Shown in pieces: positions 40,230 to 52,994 of a stretch of 64,000 nucleotides of DNA. The stretch spans positions 31,993,236 to 32,057,235 of the forward strand of contig NC_082603.1 in NCBI RefSeq assembly GCF_030936135.1. Direction: 5' to 3'. The stretch's first letter is position 1; the number at the start of each line of letters is the position of its first letter. Below the pieces are notes generated by a model. That model searched no databases, had not been told where the DNA came from, and saw nothing but the letters and a program-made list of their open reading frames with translations. Both the position numbers and the translations under genes were made by a program. The DNA comes from Gavia stellata (taxonomy: Eukaryota > Chordata > Aves > Gaviiformes > Gaviidae).

Positions 40230-43200
40230 CTGGTGGAAAGGAGCAGTCAGCTGTACTGTGGCAGTGGTAGGGGGGAGGTGATGTTTGGCTTTTCCCAAAT
40301 CCAAGAAGATGGCAAGCTGCTAACCTAGTATGTAACTTTTGGTCTCCTCATCTAGCTGACAGAACTATATCTTAAATAATGTGATGTGAAAAACAGGTTA
40401 TTCGCTGAATGAAGGGGTGAGGTTGAGACGTGTGGTAATGGCAGGACAGCCCAGGCTTCATACAAGCCCTGGGGCTTTGCATGTAAACAAAATTTTGCAT
40501 TGCGACAGGTAAACGCAGGTCTTTGCCTTCAGCAGTTGCATACTCGTGTGTATGAGCACAGTCAAGTATTGTTCAGTGTTTGCTGAGATACTCCTTAGTC
40601 CATCCCTTTTTATTGCTGAGGCCCTCTCCTGTGACAGTTCTTAAGCGTTGATGTCCACTGCCAAGGAAAATGCATAGTGACCAGATCTTGGAGACCATGG
40701 CAAGAAGAAACCTTACATAGTGATAGCTAGAAAGTCTGTTCTCATTAGACACAATTCCTTCAAGACCTGCCCAGCTGCCATTATCATAAGAGGCATGAAG
40801 AGTAAAATCCGTCAGTCAATTAGCAAGGCATCAATTTTTGCGACTCTCAGCTCCAGTCACAAAAACAGCTGAGTTGTGGCAGCAGAAAAGCACTTTGTCT
40901 AACCTAACACCTGTGTGTGTCTCAGCTGTTAAGAAATGAAGAACTGAGACAGAAGCACTCATGAATGTCTCCTGATGCTTAATGTCCTTATTTCTTAGAC
41001 TTTGTATTTGCTTTTCTTGTTGTCTTTACCTAGAATTCTCCGTTCCTAAACCAAGCATGAACACTTTCTACCATTTGTTCTGTGGAACAAATTTCATTCT
41101 TCCACCTCACGGTCTTTATTTCAAGGCAGCTGAAAATGTTGGGTTTTTTTCTTTGCGTATTTCTTTTTGCTATTATTTGTTTCTCCTATTGCATTATTTA
41201 ACTCTGTCTGCATAGAGGGTGTAGGAGCTATTTCTGCATTCCTGACTCGCCTAAATTCCTGTTAAACTCAATGGATGTTGAGCGTGCAAGGACGAGGCTA
41301 AAAATTGTATTCTACATTCTGCACTTCTAAAGCCTCCTCAAGTGGTATCACTTATAATTAAAACTTCAAAGCAGACAAGCAACAAATACAGCACAGGTAA
41401 TTACAGGATCTCTCTATCAGATACCAACACTAAATGTCTCTCTATATGAAAATCTGGTAAACAGTTGAGCAATTGGATGGTTATAAAGTGGTGTTTTTCT
41501 CTAAATAGACATAAAGTTAAAAAAACATTCTAACTAGTCATTTATACCATGGCTCCTCTTGAATTTCAATGAATATATATACATAGAACTATTTTTTTCT
41601 GAGGAAATAAGAAAGTTCTGTGCTTTAGAGAGCTAGGTTAAGACTTATTTTGTAGCTGAGATTTTGCTTTCTAGCCTTATCTCTTCTTCAGAAGACGACT
41701 GTGATTCACATTTCTAAAGAAGACCAGAAGGCAAGCTTTCATGCCTTAAGACTGTGTAAGACCCACGTAGAGGTCATAAGTGATGTATAGGTTTTCTGAT
41801 GAACCTTAACATGGCACTGAATTTCATTGCTGAAAAACTGATCTGTAGAGTGAGTTCAGATCGTGAAGCATTTTCACAGCTGTCTTTTTTTTTTTCCGAA
41901 GATGAAATGCATATGAAACACCTGTGAACTCTGTACATGGTAGGATGGAGCTTACAGAGTCATTTATCATTCATTACCTGTCCCCAAACCTTTGCTTCAA
42001 GTTCCTGTGGAGGAAACTGCTTAATATCAGAACCCCTTGACTGACTAGATTCGAGCTTATCAAAGCTTTTGCTCTCCATATACACTGTACAAATATACAT
42101 ACATGGTGCAGTAGTCCTTAGCACAATTAACCGATTAACACTTTAAAAGGTAGAATTTTCCTGTGTAGATCTGTCCATTAGTATTTGTGTATCTCTCTGT
42201 ATAAGTAGTTGTACTGAACTGAATGAGATTTTGTATATGTATGACATTATTCACACAAGCAAGTGTCAAATCCAATAAAAGTAATGAAATACAGTTTAAC
42301 TGTAAATGTAAAAGAAAATATTTTTCTGTATATTCAGGTGGAAACAATTTGGTACTAAAGTCTCCCTGCTACCAATTTTGATCATCTCATTTAAAAAGTT
42401 GTCAGTTAAAATGTACAGTCTTCAGCTTCAAATTAAAAACTTACTATAAAATAATAAAATACCTGGCTTTTATATAAATCCAAGTGAAACCTAAGTATTA
42501 ATTGATGGTTTTGTCATTCAAGTTTCAGAGTAATTCACTTCCGCTCATTAGTGTTGGGCTAAAGTCTTGGCAGAAACAATGCACTCCATCAGTCAGCCTT
42601 CTGCAAGTCAGAAATTGGATTTAATGCCACTTTGGCCAGTTGAAATCCCAGGAGTTCACGTGTACTTGAAAGACTGGGCAACACTTTTCATAAATATCAA
42701 GACTTTTCCAAATGTTGTTCACTAGAATATCCTGTCTTGATCCACTGTGAGTGTATTGTATTGTGTACTAACTGTCCTTGGCCCTCCCTTGCACCACTGA
42801 CATACCAGTTACTAGTTAAGAATTTGTTAATAGGTAATAACTATTTCTGCTTATTATCTATGTTGTTGATGTTTAAAAAAAAGGGAGATTCAAGATCCAG
42901 AAGATAAGTTACTCAACCAAACAGGTTACTGCAAAACTGTTCCTCTAAAAGTTGTTATAAAATTCAATACAGTCCTTTCTTTCCAAAAAGTGTGAAGAGG
43001 TTGTAAGGCAGGAGTGGTCTTTGCTTGCTATTTTACAGTATTTTAGTGAAAGACTCTCAGTAAAAGCCACGAAAGACTATTGGATCCCTCCCTACTAGGG
43101 AACTGATTTTGATATCCCAGATGTCCAGTTTGTTAGTGCCATGTATTCAGCACTGGCATTCCTGGGAATCACCTAGTGCTGCAGGTCTTACGTTGACTTG

Positions 43201-46200
43201 CACTGGTGTTGTGTACCTTGCTGGCCCCAGATGCTAGTCAACCCAGAGTTAAGTGCGTTAGCTATTTTTCTTCTTCTCTGGGGTAAGATAAATATGGAAA
43301 AGATAACTGCGAGTTAAGAAACCAAACGTACAAACATTCAGATTAAATACATTTTAGGAACTTCTGATTTAGAGGGTCTTAAGTGAAAATAATGAAAATG
43401 AACTCCCGCATTACGTATTGCTTTCAGCTTGCCAGCTCTGACAACCATTGCACTTTAGAGGGCAACTTGGATGCTTAGTAGTTGCAAAATGGGCAGAAAT
43501 TCTGAGAATCTATCACTTAATAATTTTTATTCTCCTAGCTTCTAATTCTTGCACATAATTTGTAAACTGCTTTTAAAGCAGCTGACCTGCATAAAAACAT
43601 CAGTGAAAATAATAAATAACACAGAATTCTTCTACTAGCTGTTTAAAATGCAAAATTTATTTGGAGAGACCAAAAAAAGGGAGTGTTAATTAACTTCCTA
43701 TACTCAAGAGATTTTGCTTAAGTCCTTCAGCAGAATTGAGGCAATTATAAAGGAATCTTATTTCCAACAGCAGAAAAGAGCACATGAAGATAGGAAGAAA
43801 AAAGCGGAACTCAACAGACAGTGGTAAAAATGAGTGTGTCTGCACTGCACAGTGCAGTGGCTACAGCATAGCCACACCGATGACTTCCTAGTCATTCCAC
43901 TTAGCTTTTCTGGGTGCAACCAGACTAGCAAAACCGCTGAGATTTCTCATGTGAAGCCTTACAAGGACAGACATTTATTTTAAAAAAAACTTATTTGAAA
44001 AAGGTTGGGTGCATATGCCACCAGCACTGCTGGGCCCACATGTAAAAATCTCAGAGGAAAATTAGAAATGCGTTCTCATTCAGTCTTTCATTTAGATAAT
44101 ACAAAGTCTCCCTAATTGTTTCTGTGGCGATTGATTTGTGCTGGAATAGGACTGTAAGAGTGTTATTCCTCAGGGAATAGTGATTGTCGTGAAAATGAGA
44201 TGTGAATCATGTCAGGCTGCCTGGCGTGTATGAAATTTTAACTAGATAAATCCTGGTACAAGGAATTTTGTTAGAACGGCTGAATAATAATTGTTAAAAG
44301 TTCTGGAAGTTGATTTTTCCTGCTCTGATAGCAATTCTAATGACTCAAAATTAATTTTGGCATTAAAAAAGAGGTAATTGCGGTACTTAAAACCCTGAGG
44401 CAAATCAGTGGAAATGCTTTGGAAAGGACAATTACACCTGCAGGAGGAAGGCTATCTGTTTAATAACATTAACTGGTCCAGTTAGGGAGAAGTGGAGGAA
44501 GGGCCAATTTGTTATTTCTTTAACTAGTCTCTGAAAAAGTGGTTTGTTTTTTCTAAGGTGATTCCCTGAGGTTTTAATATTTTAAGGACTGTTGGGGGGG
44601 ATTTTGTATCTAGTTGTCATTAAGTGCTTAACATCACAGACATGCTGGTGTTTTACCATCTAAACAAGAAGAGAGGGGTGGGGTGCGTTTATGCGGCAGG
44701 CATTTTGTTTCACATCGTTAACCTAATCTGCCCATAATCCCAGTCTAAACATCCATAAAGAGATTATTCTTAATCAGGGGAAGATGGGACAAGAAGAGGA
44801 TTCTCTTTGTTGTTCCAGAACAGCAGCAGGTTTGGGCTATTTTGCCACTGATAAGAGCTAGAGCAGGCTGTAGGCTGGCTGAATGCAGTGTAGGATCTGC
44901 TGCCACAAAGCTTTCCCTAGGGCTTGCCCGCTCTAACGTAGATAGTGATGTGTGTGTCTTTAAGTACAGGTGTGAGAACACATGTGCATGTACACACACC
45001 AGTCATTTGCAAACTAATGCAGGGATTTTGTGTCAATGTGTTGGAGAATACATACTTGCATATATAAGCAGGCATGGATTTTACCAGGGGGAATAGAGGG
45101 AACAGAGTTTAAGAGGGTTTTAATCCTGCCATGAATCCTTATCTTTCATTTCCTTGCTGTAGTGCTGGCATTGCTTCTGGCACTGCCCTCGGATCTTGAG
45201 TGGTTAAAAAAGTTTTAACTAAAAGTTAAAAGCAAAGGCCAAAACTGGCTTTGTGCAGTCGCATAGAGCTAGTAGTGCTGTATGGAAAGGGCAGCACTAT
45301 CCTCTTCAGAGTTGTAGCACAGAGACAGGATTTTTTTCTCTGCCAGTGATTATTTTGAGCTTTCTAAGCAGCCTTCACCAGTTGGAATTGCAGAACGTAA
45401 TTCAGGCAACAGACAGCTCTACCTTCGTTAAAGCAAGCATACCCTCTGTAATATAATACAGGTGGGTAATAGCACAAAGGCACGCTTTCATATCAGCTAT
45501 GGGTTTATTTCTGTATCTACCCACAGATAGATGCATAAATACGTATCTCTTTATACCTACAGAGTATTAAAACAGCATTCCAAAACAAAACAATCCCCTG
45601 AATACATTTATGCCTGAGCAGAGCCCACAGAAACTGATACGAGATCGATGTTAATCATGTTGTTCAGGGCACTGCTTGAAAGCTGTCAGCCAGTGCCACC
45701 TAGAACATAAACCCACCATCGCTCTCCCCATGCTGGCCGTACCCACAGGACCCACTGCAAAGAACATGAAACCTAATTACTTAAATACAATGAACAAACA
45801 CGCCATTAAAACAGGGTGATGTAGTCAGGAAAAGGATAACTAGAAATATCAGTTAGAAATTTCTAAATTAGAATGAATAATAAAAAGCATTTTAATGTTG
45901 CAAAATTTAAAGCTGACAAAGGGTTCATTTTCTCCTTTTCAGTGAGAACATGAGCAGTGGACAGAAAGTCAAACAGGCTGAACATCGTGGACTGTTACAG
46001 TAAAATACTTGATCTACCATGTGCAAAAAAGATACTAACATATAGCCCGAGAGGTGGTATGACTGGAGCAGCAGGAGAGCAATGAGTATTTAGCAGGAGC
46101 AATGGGTATGTTTGGTTTATTCAAGTCCAGATCCCACAGTAGCTTTGCATAGCCTTATTCAAGTAGAATGATCTAGTCCAAAGAGAGGTTCTCCAAGCCC

Positions 46201-48584
46201 TGCACTGCAATTAATCTTCCCATTCTTTTGATTAATTGCAGACACATACCTTATTACTCCTATTAAATGACCCTAGTGCTTTTCCAGTCCCCTAGGAGCA
46301 TGCAGTCTACTGGTGCTTGATGACTAGCAAGGAAATAACTGACCACAACACATGATTTTCCTGGGGCAGTCCTTTAATGATTAATAAAAATATAAATGGC
46401 ACCACAACAGCCTCTCTTCTCCATCTCAGCTTCTAAAAAGAAAAGCAGGAGCCAAAGAAAGATGCTGAAACTGTTACCTGTTAAGATTTTTTTCAACGAT
46501 TACTCACTTTTGCCTCTCCTAATCAAAATTATGCCTACATGTCTATATCCCATTTTAATACAAAATCTCATCATTCACCTTGACTTTTTTTTTCTGATGA
46601 CAGAGATGAGAAAAAAGCAGTGATTTTAAAAGAATGTTGAAAGCCACAGTAGATCCCCAGAAAAGATGGTACATCTCATGATCTTCTCTGACGGAAGGAC
46701 AGCAGCAACCTCTCAGACACAGCTTCTGTCAGCTCTGCATAAGTTAAGAAAGTGGTTAAGCAATGTACTTGGGAAATTTTTATTCTCATCCTGCATTTCT
46801 TCAGTGCTGAGGGCTACTCAGCTCCAGATTTTTGCAAAATTGTGTGGAGTTTGGCTAAGTTCTGAATTTTCCTATGACTTGTGAAAATTCAGCCTAGATA
46901 TTAAATTCTCACTTCATCTTCTATCAGTACTAATGTGTATTCTCAACTGAAAAACAACCAGCTTGGACACGTTACTGTAAGGCACATGATAAATTACAGA
47001 CCCTGCTCCAAAACTTTTTGAATGTATTAATACTGTTGATGCAATTGCATAAAAATCTTATTTTGGGGAAACGTGATGCACCCGCCCCATTCTACGTATC
47101 CAAAGCCCAAATTTTTCCAGCAGGCAAGTGAACAAGAATGAGATTAAATGGAAATGGTGTATCTTGAGCCAAAAAATATGACACAAACACTCCCACCCCC
47201 AAACAGCAAGTCTCTTCCTCTTCTATATAAACAAAGGCAGGAACAGAATCAAAGCACCTTCACTTTTTTCCTGGTATCCTATTCATTTAGTAGAATCAGA
47301 GATGCATATTTAATAGCTTGCCCCAGAAGTAGCGCCTTACTAACTGTTCTTAGAATTACAAACTAGTAATGTTGAAACTAATTAAGAGAATAGGAGAGCT
47401 GACCCTGCTGCAGTGCCTAGGTGTAGCGGTCTCATTTTGAACATAAGCAGATTAGACTGATGGGACTTCAAACATCCATATGCAGTACGGAGAATATAAC
47501 TGCCAATATTTCAAGATTCAACAAGTAGCATTATTTTCTTTAAAATGTCCTTCATGGTGGATATGACCTCCCAAACAAGGAATTCAGCAGATAAGTAGGT
47601 AGCAAAGAAGTCCCCTTCCAGTGTCTTGGCCAAATTCCAACTTCAGTAATTACACTCTGCTCTTAAATTCCCCCTGCAGCTCTACTAGAATAAAGCTCTT
47701 TTTCAGCTTGTCCTGAAGCCTTGTGTAGTATTTCTGTGAAGCTGTACAACACTGAAAAATATCTCCCATTAAAATTGCAAGGGGAATTTAGGTAGACAGA
47801 AAGCTATTACCAGAGTTTGCATTTGGGCAGAACACCAAGGCTAACTTACACTTGCATGGGGATCAAGGGATCTTTGCTGACGAGGAGTGTCAGGCCTGTG
47901 TTAAAGAGCACAAGTAGGAGTACCTCACTGTGCTGCCGGAATACAAACTCGGAAACTTGGGATCTCTGCACCTGGAAGCAACCGCAGGAATGTCTCCTGA
48001 CGAATGACTCTGTATAAAAGCCTCGGGTGCTGTAGAGTATCTTATCAAAACCTTATTTGGTTATTTAGTAATATTTATGAAATTATTTGTTAATAAAAAA
48101 AAGTTCCAGCAACTTTAAAAAGAAACAACCCACATTTTAAAAAAAGTCTTCAGCAACAGAGAAGCAGCTATATAACCCAGTTATGCCAAGGCAAGTAATT
48201 GAATTTCAGTAAGTAGCTATACCAAGAACCACTCAAATAGTATTGAAGCAAGCTGAATCAGGCCTGCAGTACTAGTGAAAGCATTCTATGTTACGCTAAA
48301 TAGACAGCTGTAGCAGTTTTCTTAGCCTCTAAACTGGGACTCACTTAAAATATTTAGGTAGCTGACTCCCAAATTACTTTACACCCCAAATCAAAAAAGT
48401 AACCCTTACTAAACTAGAATAATTTAGAACAATCGCTGTACAATTTCCTGTAGAAAGGAAAAAACCTCTCCAAATCCATCCACATACACCGAGTCTGTTT
48501 GCTCTTTCTATTTTCTGCCTTTTTTTTTCTTTCTTTTCTTCCTGTTGTTGCCTTTCTTTTTTCAGATGACTTTCCTTTTTCAGA
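40230..48584. other. Gene-free DNA between OMA1 promoter and TACSTD2
   Basis: No protein-coding exon is recognised on either strand. The right part must contain the TACSTD2 3' UTR, whose end I could not fix. The rest is AT-rich with short random frames. Confidence 0.6.
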
Positions 48585-49520
48585 TCAGGGCAGCTGTAAA
48601 TTTGGTGCTCTGATTTCACCCATTTCTTTAATCTCAACTTTCTCGTATTTTCTTGTCCGCAGCCACCTCAGAATAACCAGCACAGCAATGCCAAAGCCAG
48701 CAGTCAGTGTCACCACTGTCACCACAGCACTAACGCCAGCAACCAGTTGTCTCATGCAAAACTCCGGTGGCTTTTCATCAATATAGTAAATCCGTAGTTT
48801 TTCAATATCCAGAGCATCTCCATTGACAGAGAAAGTTAATGTACTGTTAGAATGAAATATGGAGTCATCTTTTACATCTTTTTCAAAGTAATAGGCTACA
48901 TCAGCTATATCTACATCACACCTAGATTTCTCAGAGTCATGCTGGTTCAGGCGGATTTGGATAAGTGGGGAATTGTACTTAATGGCTGCGATGTACTTGG
49001 GGTGCAGCTTGTATCGACTCTCAAACAGATGTTTCAGGGCGTTTCCTATGTCGAGAACATCGAAGGCGCTGGACCTTCTTTTGTGCTTCAGTTCAATGTA
49101 GATCCAGCTTGTTCTAACCAGTTCATCACAACTCAGGCTTTTGTCACCCTTTTCGGTTCTTCTAACTCCGGCAGTGTTCACACACCAGCAAGTATCAGTT
49201 TGATTGCACTGCCTGGCTTTGAAGATACCACTGTCCTCACAGTCGGGATTGTAAATGCCATCATTATCTAACAGCCCACGGGGACGGCCCCAGAAGCGCT
49301 TCTCCTTCAGGGGGATCATTTGTGCCTTCATCAGCAAGCATTTTGAAGTCAGTGTTGAACAGTCTACCTTGTGATCTGAACCCACCAGCGTGCAGCTGCA
49401 GTTCCCAGATACGTCCTGGGCACATACTGTCCATTTGTTGGTCGCACAGGTACAGTTGTTCTGCGCTGATGAAGCTACCACCAGAATCAAACCCAGCAAA
49501 ACCCCAAAGAGACGCTCCAT
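48585..49520 (-). CDS. TACSTD2: TACSTD2 (TROP2-like) cell-surface glycoprotein, single exon
   Basis: This is a complete 311-aa type I membrane protein of the EpCAM/TROP2 family. Signal peptide: about residues 1-20 (MERLFGVLLGLILVVASSAQ). A Cys-rich N-domain runs from about 21 to 68. A thyroglobulin type-1 domain at about 70-132 carries the diagnostic CWCV at 111-114. A membrane-proximal region follows to about 256, then the transmembrane helix at about 259-283 and a short basic tail ending KVEIKEMGEIRAPNLQLP. N-glycosylation sequons are visible at N22, N40, N106 and N225. The gene has no intron, as expected for TACSTD2, a retrocopy of EPCAM, and lies between OMA1 and MYSM1 as in other amniotes. 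This favours TACSTD2 over EPCAM, which has introns. The roughly 139-aa frame on the opposite strand is a shadow. Confidence 0.95.
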   Translation of the reverse strand: MERLFGVLLGLILVVASSAQNNCTCATNKWTVCAQDVSGNCSCTLVGSDHKVDCSTLTSKCLLMKAQMIPLKEKRFWGRPRGLLDNDGIYNPDCEDSGIFKARQCNQTDTCWCVNTAGVRRTEKGDKSLSCDELVRTSWIYIELKHKRRSSAFDVLDIGNALKHLFESRYKLHPKYIAAIKYNSPLIQIRLNQHDSEKSRCDVDIADVAYYFEKDVKDDSIFHSNSTLTFSVNGDALDIEKLRIYYIDEKPPEFCMRQLVAGVSAVVTVVTLTAGFGIAVLVILRWLRTRKYEKVEIKEMGEIRAPNLQLP

Positions 49521-50969
49521 ATTGCAGGTGAAAAGCGTGGATAAAGTCCCGAGTGACAGCAGACAGTATCTGAAGCTTTAATCCATTCACGGAGTCTACT
49601 CGTTTCCACACGCTGGCGTGCTGCTCCCTTTCTCAAGATTCAGCTCAGACCCACCAAACAGGTTCCCCTTCCAGAACAACCACATCTCCTACCCAAATCC
49701 TAGAGAAGTCAACAAGCTGCACTTTCATCTGTTACTTCTCAGGGAGCGGCACCGATGCCTGCCTCCAGATGCCTGCCATCCCTCTTAATGAGGAAACAAC
49801 AGGGAAGGGACAAAAGCCAACCTGAAGCATAGCTCCTACCTCGGGCTTCCCTTATGGGTTAAAGCACAAGCAGCTTGCCCTTTTCCTTCTTTAGACTTTT
49901 TATGGACTATGTAAAGGCATGTTTAAGGAATTTCTCCCATTTCTTTTGGAAGAAATCCCATTCCTCCACTTCTATCATGGTTTTTCCTGTGTCATCCATC
50001 ACACAGCTTCTGTATCATTCCACTGTCTAGATTCTTATCAGTTACGGGCCTCTTCCTTTCTACTTTCATATATTTATAAACTAAAGCCTTTTGGAGTTCC
50101 AGGCAGTATGCTGCCTGGAGCAGCTGCCAAGTCAGGAGGAACGACTGTTCATCAGTTTGATGGCTGCTCTCCTACTTGCAGAGCACAGGAGCGCAGTCTC
50201 ATCATCCAGCACGGAAAGCTTCTCTCCCCCCTTTCCTTTGGCACACGCTCATCCCAAGGCAGTACTAGGAATGATGATTTTCATGCTTGCATTACCCTTA
50301 CAAAGTTGTTAGCTGTTTCGGAAGAAGTTTCTCAGTCTGAACTTTGAGTAATGCCTTTCACAGCGCGTTCCAGTAGCTCCCAAGCGTCCTAATGATCTAC
50401 AAAGCATGGATTACCATTTCCACGTGTTTTGGCAGCAGCTGAAAGATATTTTCCAGTTTGCATTAAGCAAGTCCCATTCATCTGATTTGTCAAACACTGT
50501 CAGACACGTTATAAATCATTATTTTGGGACCAGTAATGACCACAGGACAGCATATACGCCACTCTCCCAGCCACGCAGCTTGCACGCTGCCTTGCCACCA
50601 GCTCCTTTTACCTGCCCTGCTTCGAATCAACGCAAGCTGAGCTGCTTGCAGTGATGGCTTGCGTCCGTGTGAACAGGGGAAGTTACCCTGGCTGCCAGTG
50701 AGTAGTTGTAACGTGGTATAGGTTGAAAATCAAAGCTCCGAATGTAAATACTCTCTACCACTAGAGAAGGGCACAGTCTGGAGTTGAACGTTGCAGCTAG
50801 CCCTATTTCTAAAGAAGCTGCAGAAACATGCTACTTGAGGGAGCAAAGATGAGGCAAGTTCTTCAAGTTATTCCTGGCTCCTTTACAGCACATTAGCACA
50901 GCTCTCCATTTCCCCTTCCTCCAGATCAAAATAATGGTAGTTACCTTTCTTAGAAAATAATTGAGATCT

Positions 50970-51565
50970 TGTGCTGGTTTTGGCTGGGGTAGAGTTAATT
51001 TTCTTCATAGTAGCCAGTATGGGGCTGTGTTTTGGATTTGTGCTGGAAACAGTGTTGATAAAGCAGGGATGTTTTAGTTAGTGCTGAGCAGTGCTCGCAC
51101 AGAGTCAAGGCCTTTTCTGCTCCTCACCCCACCCCACCAGCGAGTAGGCTGGGGGTGCACGGGGAGTTGGGAGGGGACACAGCCGGGACAGCTGATCCCA
51201 ACTGACCAAAGGGATATTCCATACCATATGACGTCATGCTCAGCATATAAAGCTGGGGGAAGAAGGAGGAAGGGGGGGACATTCGGAGTGAGGGCATTTG
51301 TCTTCCCAAGTAACCGTTAATGCGCGATGGAGCCCTGCTCACCTGGAGATGGCTGAACTCCTGCCTGCCGATGGGAAGCGGTGAATGAATTCCTTGGTTT
51401 GCTTTGCTTGTGTGCCCGGCTTTTGTTTTACCTATTAAACTGACTTTATCTCAACCCATGAGTTTTCTCACTTTTACTCTTCCGATTCTCTCCCCCATCC
51501 CACCTGGGGGGAGTGAGTGAGCAGCTGTGTGGGGCTTAGTTGCCGGCTGGGCTTAAACCATGACA
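50970..51565 (+). mobile_element. Solo LTR, ERVL-like endogenous retrovirus, upstream of TACSTD2
   Basis: This 596-bp element starts TGTGCTGGTTTTGGCTGGGG, ends CCATGACA and is flanked by perfect 5-bp duplications GATCT (50965-50969 and 51566-51570). It belongs to the same family as the copy at 34408-35011 but lies in the opposite orientation. It carries a full CRE palindrome TGACGTCA (51229-51236), a TATAAA box (51246-51251) and an ATTAAA polyadenylation signal (51434-51439). It is a solo LTR with no coding interior. It lies 1.45 kb 5' of TACSTD2 and reads away from it. Confidence 0.96.
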
Positions 51566-51785
51566 GATCTACAGCTAAAATTATTATCAAAATTGCTAGG
51601 TATTTCAAGTTGTCCTAGTGACGATTCTCTGATAATAGTTTAGTAACTCTTTTCCCATTTTTAATTTCTAAGTAAATCATTCATTTACCTATAATTTCAC
51701 ATCCCTCCTTTAAAGTCAAAATCCATTTAACTGTCACCTACATACTCCTATCTTGCCTTTATTTTATTTCACATTATGAACCACA

Positions 51786-52309
51786 GGTTCAGGTGAGGCC
51801 ACACCTCGAATACTGTGTTCAGTTTTGGGCCCCTCACTCCAAGAAGGACATTGAGGTGCTGGAGCGTGTCCATAGCAGGGCAACAGAGCTGGTGAGGGGT
51901 CTGGAGCACAAGTCTGATGAGGAGCGGCTGAGAGAGATGGGATTGTTTAGCCTGGAGAAGGGGAGGCTCAGGGAAACCTTATCCCTTTCTACATTTACCT
52001 GAAAGGGGGTTGCAGAGAGGTGGGTGTTGGTCTCTTCTCCCATGTAACTAGCGATAGAATGAGAGGAAACGGCCTCAAGTTGCACCAGGGGAGGTTCAGG
52101 CTGGATATTAGGAAAAACTTCTTCACTGAGAAAGTGGTGAAGCATTTTAACAGGCTGCCCAGGGAGGTGGTGGAGTCACCATCACTGGAGGTATTTAAAA
52201 GATGTGTGGATGAGGCACTTAGGGACATGGTTTAGCGGGCCTGGTGGTGTTGGGTTGAGGGTTAGACTTGATGATCTTACAGGTCTTTTCCAACCTTAGT
52301 GATTCTGTA
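51786..52309 (+). mobile_element. CR1-type LINE, 3' fragment (5'-truncated)
   Basis: The sequence matches the 3' end of avian CR1 retrotransposons. The C-terminal reverse-transcriptase reading frame is recognisable: [14 protein letters not shown] at the left, then [35 protein letters not shown] and [14 protein letters not shown]. The frame is broken by at least one shift near 52002-52020. It ends in the CR1 3' tail with a final ATTCTGTA octamer. The element is dead: only about 520 bp remain and the frame is interrupted. Confidence 0.95.
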
Positions 52310-52950
52310 AAACTTTAGAGGGAGTAGGTTTTGTTTTTCTTCTCTCTGGAGGACACTCAACTGCCGTAAATGTACAGCTCACAACCGGCTTCAGTGAAGC
52401 CACAGCCATTTCTATACAGCTGAGAGCTGCACGACCCTCAAAAGCACTGTACAGACAGGCAGTAACAGGACTTTTTGGTAAATAGTACTGTGCTTGTACG
52501 ATGTTTACAGATGTTTACGCTTGGTCTCAGCCTCATGTTGTCATTTGTCAGTTTCCCCTTCTTACACACACTTACAGTGAAGTAGAGTTTGTCAAAAGTA
52601 AGGTATGGAAGGAAAACCATAGGTAACTAAAGGAGATGGCCTGGTTTCCCTACTGGTAGAAGATTCTCAGCGCTGTTACCTTAATTAAAAACTGTATTTG
52701 CTGTGTCTTTCGTCAAAGATGGCCAGAAGCACGACGACAGTTTTAGAATATACCCATCACCAAGCAAACAGTGTAGAACAGAGGCAAGAGAAGGGCAAAT
52801 GAGGAATAAGTTTAAATTTCCTGACAGAGCTGCATAAACTGCCAGAATAAAAGCGCACTTTTCCCTTGTACTTTTTTTGTACTGGTGGATTTCCCCCTCT
52901 GTAAATAATGAGAGAACAGACTTACTTTAATGACAAAAGACTTTCCAAAT

Positions 52951-52994
52951 ACATATATATATAAAAATATGTATGTATGTAAATATATATACAC
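52951..52994. repeat. AT-rich microsatellite
   Basis: An interrupted TA/TATG simple repeat, in gene-free DNA between the CR1 fragment and MYSM1. Confidence 0.7.

Noticed and set aside
48852-49271. 139-codon frame on the plus strand
   Set aside because: It lies fully inside the TACSTD2 coding exon in antisense and has no domain or signal of its own.
49264-49611. 115-codon minus-strand frame overlapping the TACSTD2 start
   Set aside because: It is an alternate frame of the true TACSTD2 exon. The TACSTD2 frame holds the signal peptide and Cys pattern.
51081-51342. Frames of 72-79 codons on both strands
   Set aside because: They are chance frames within the solo LTR, which has no coding capacity.
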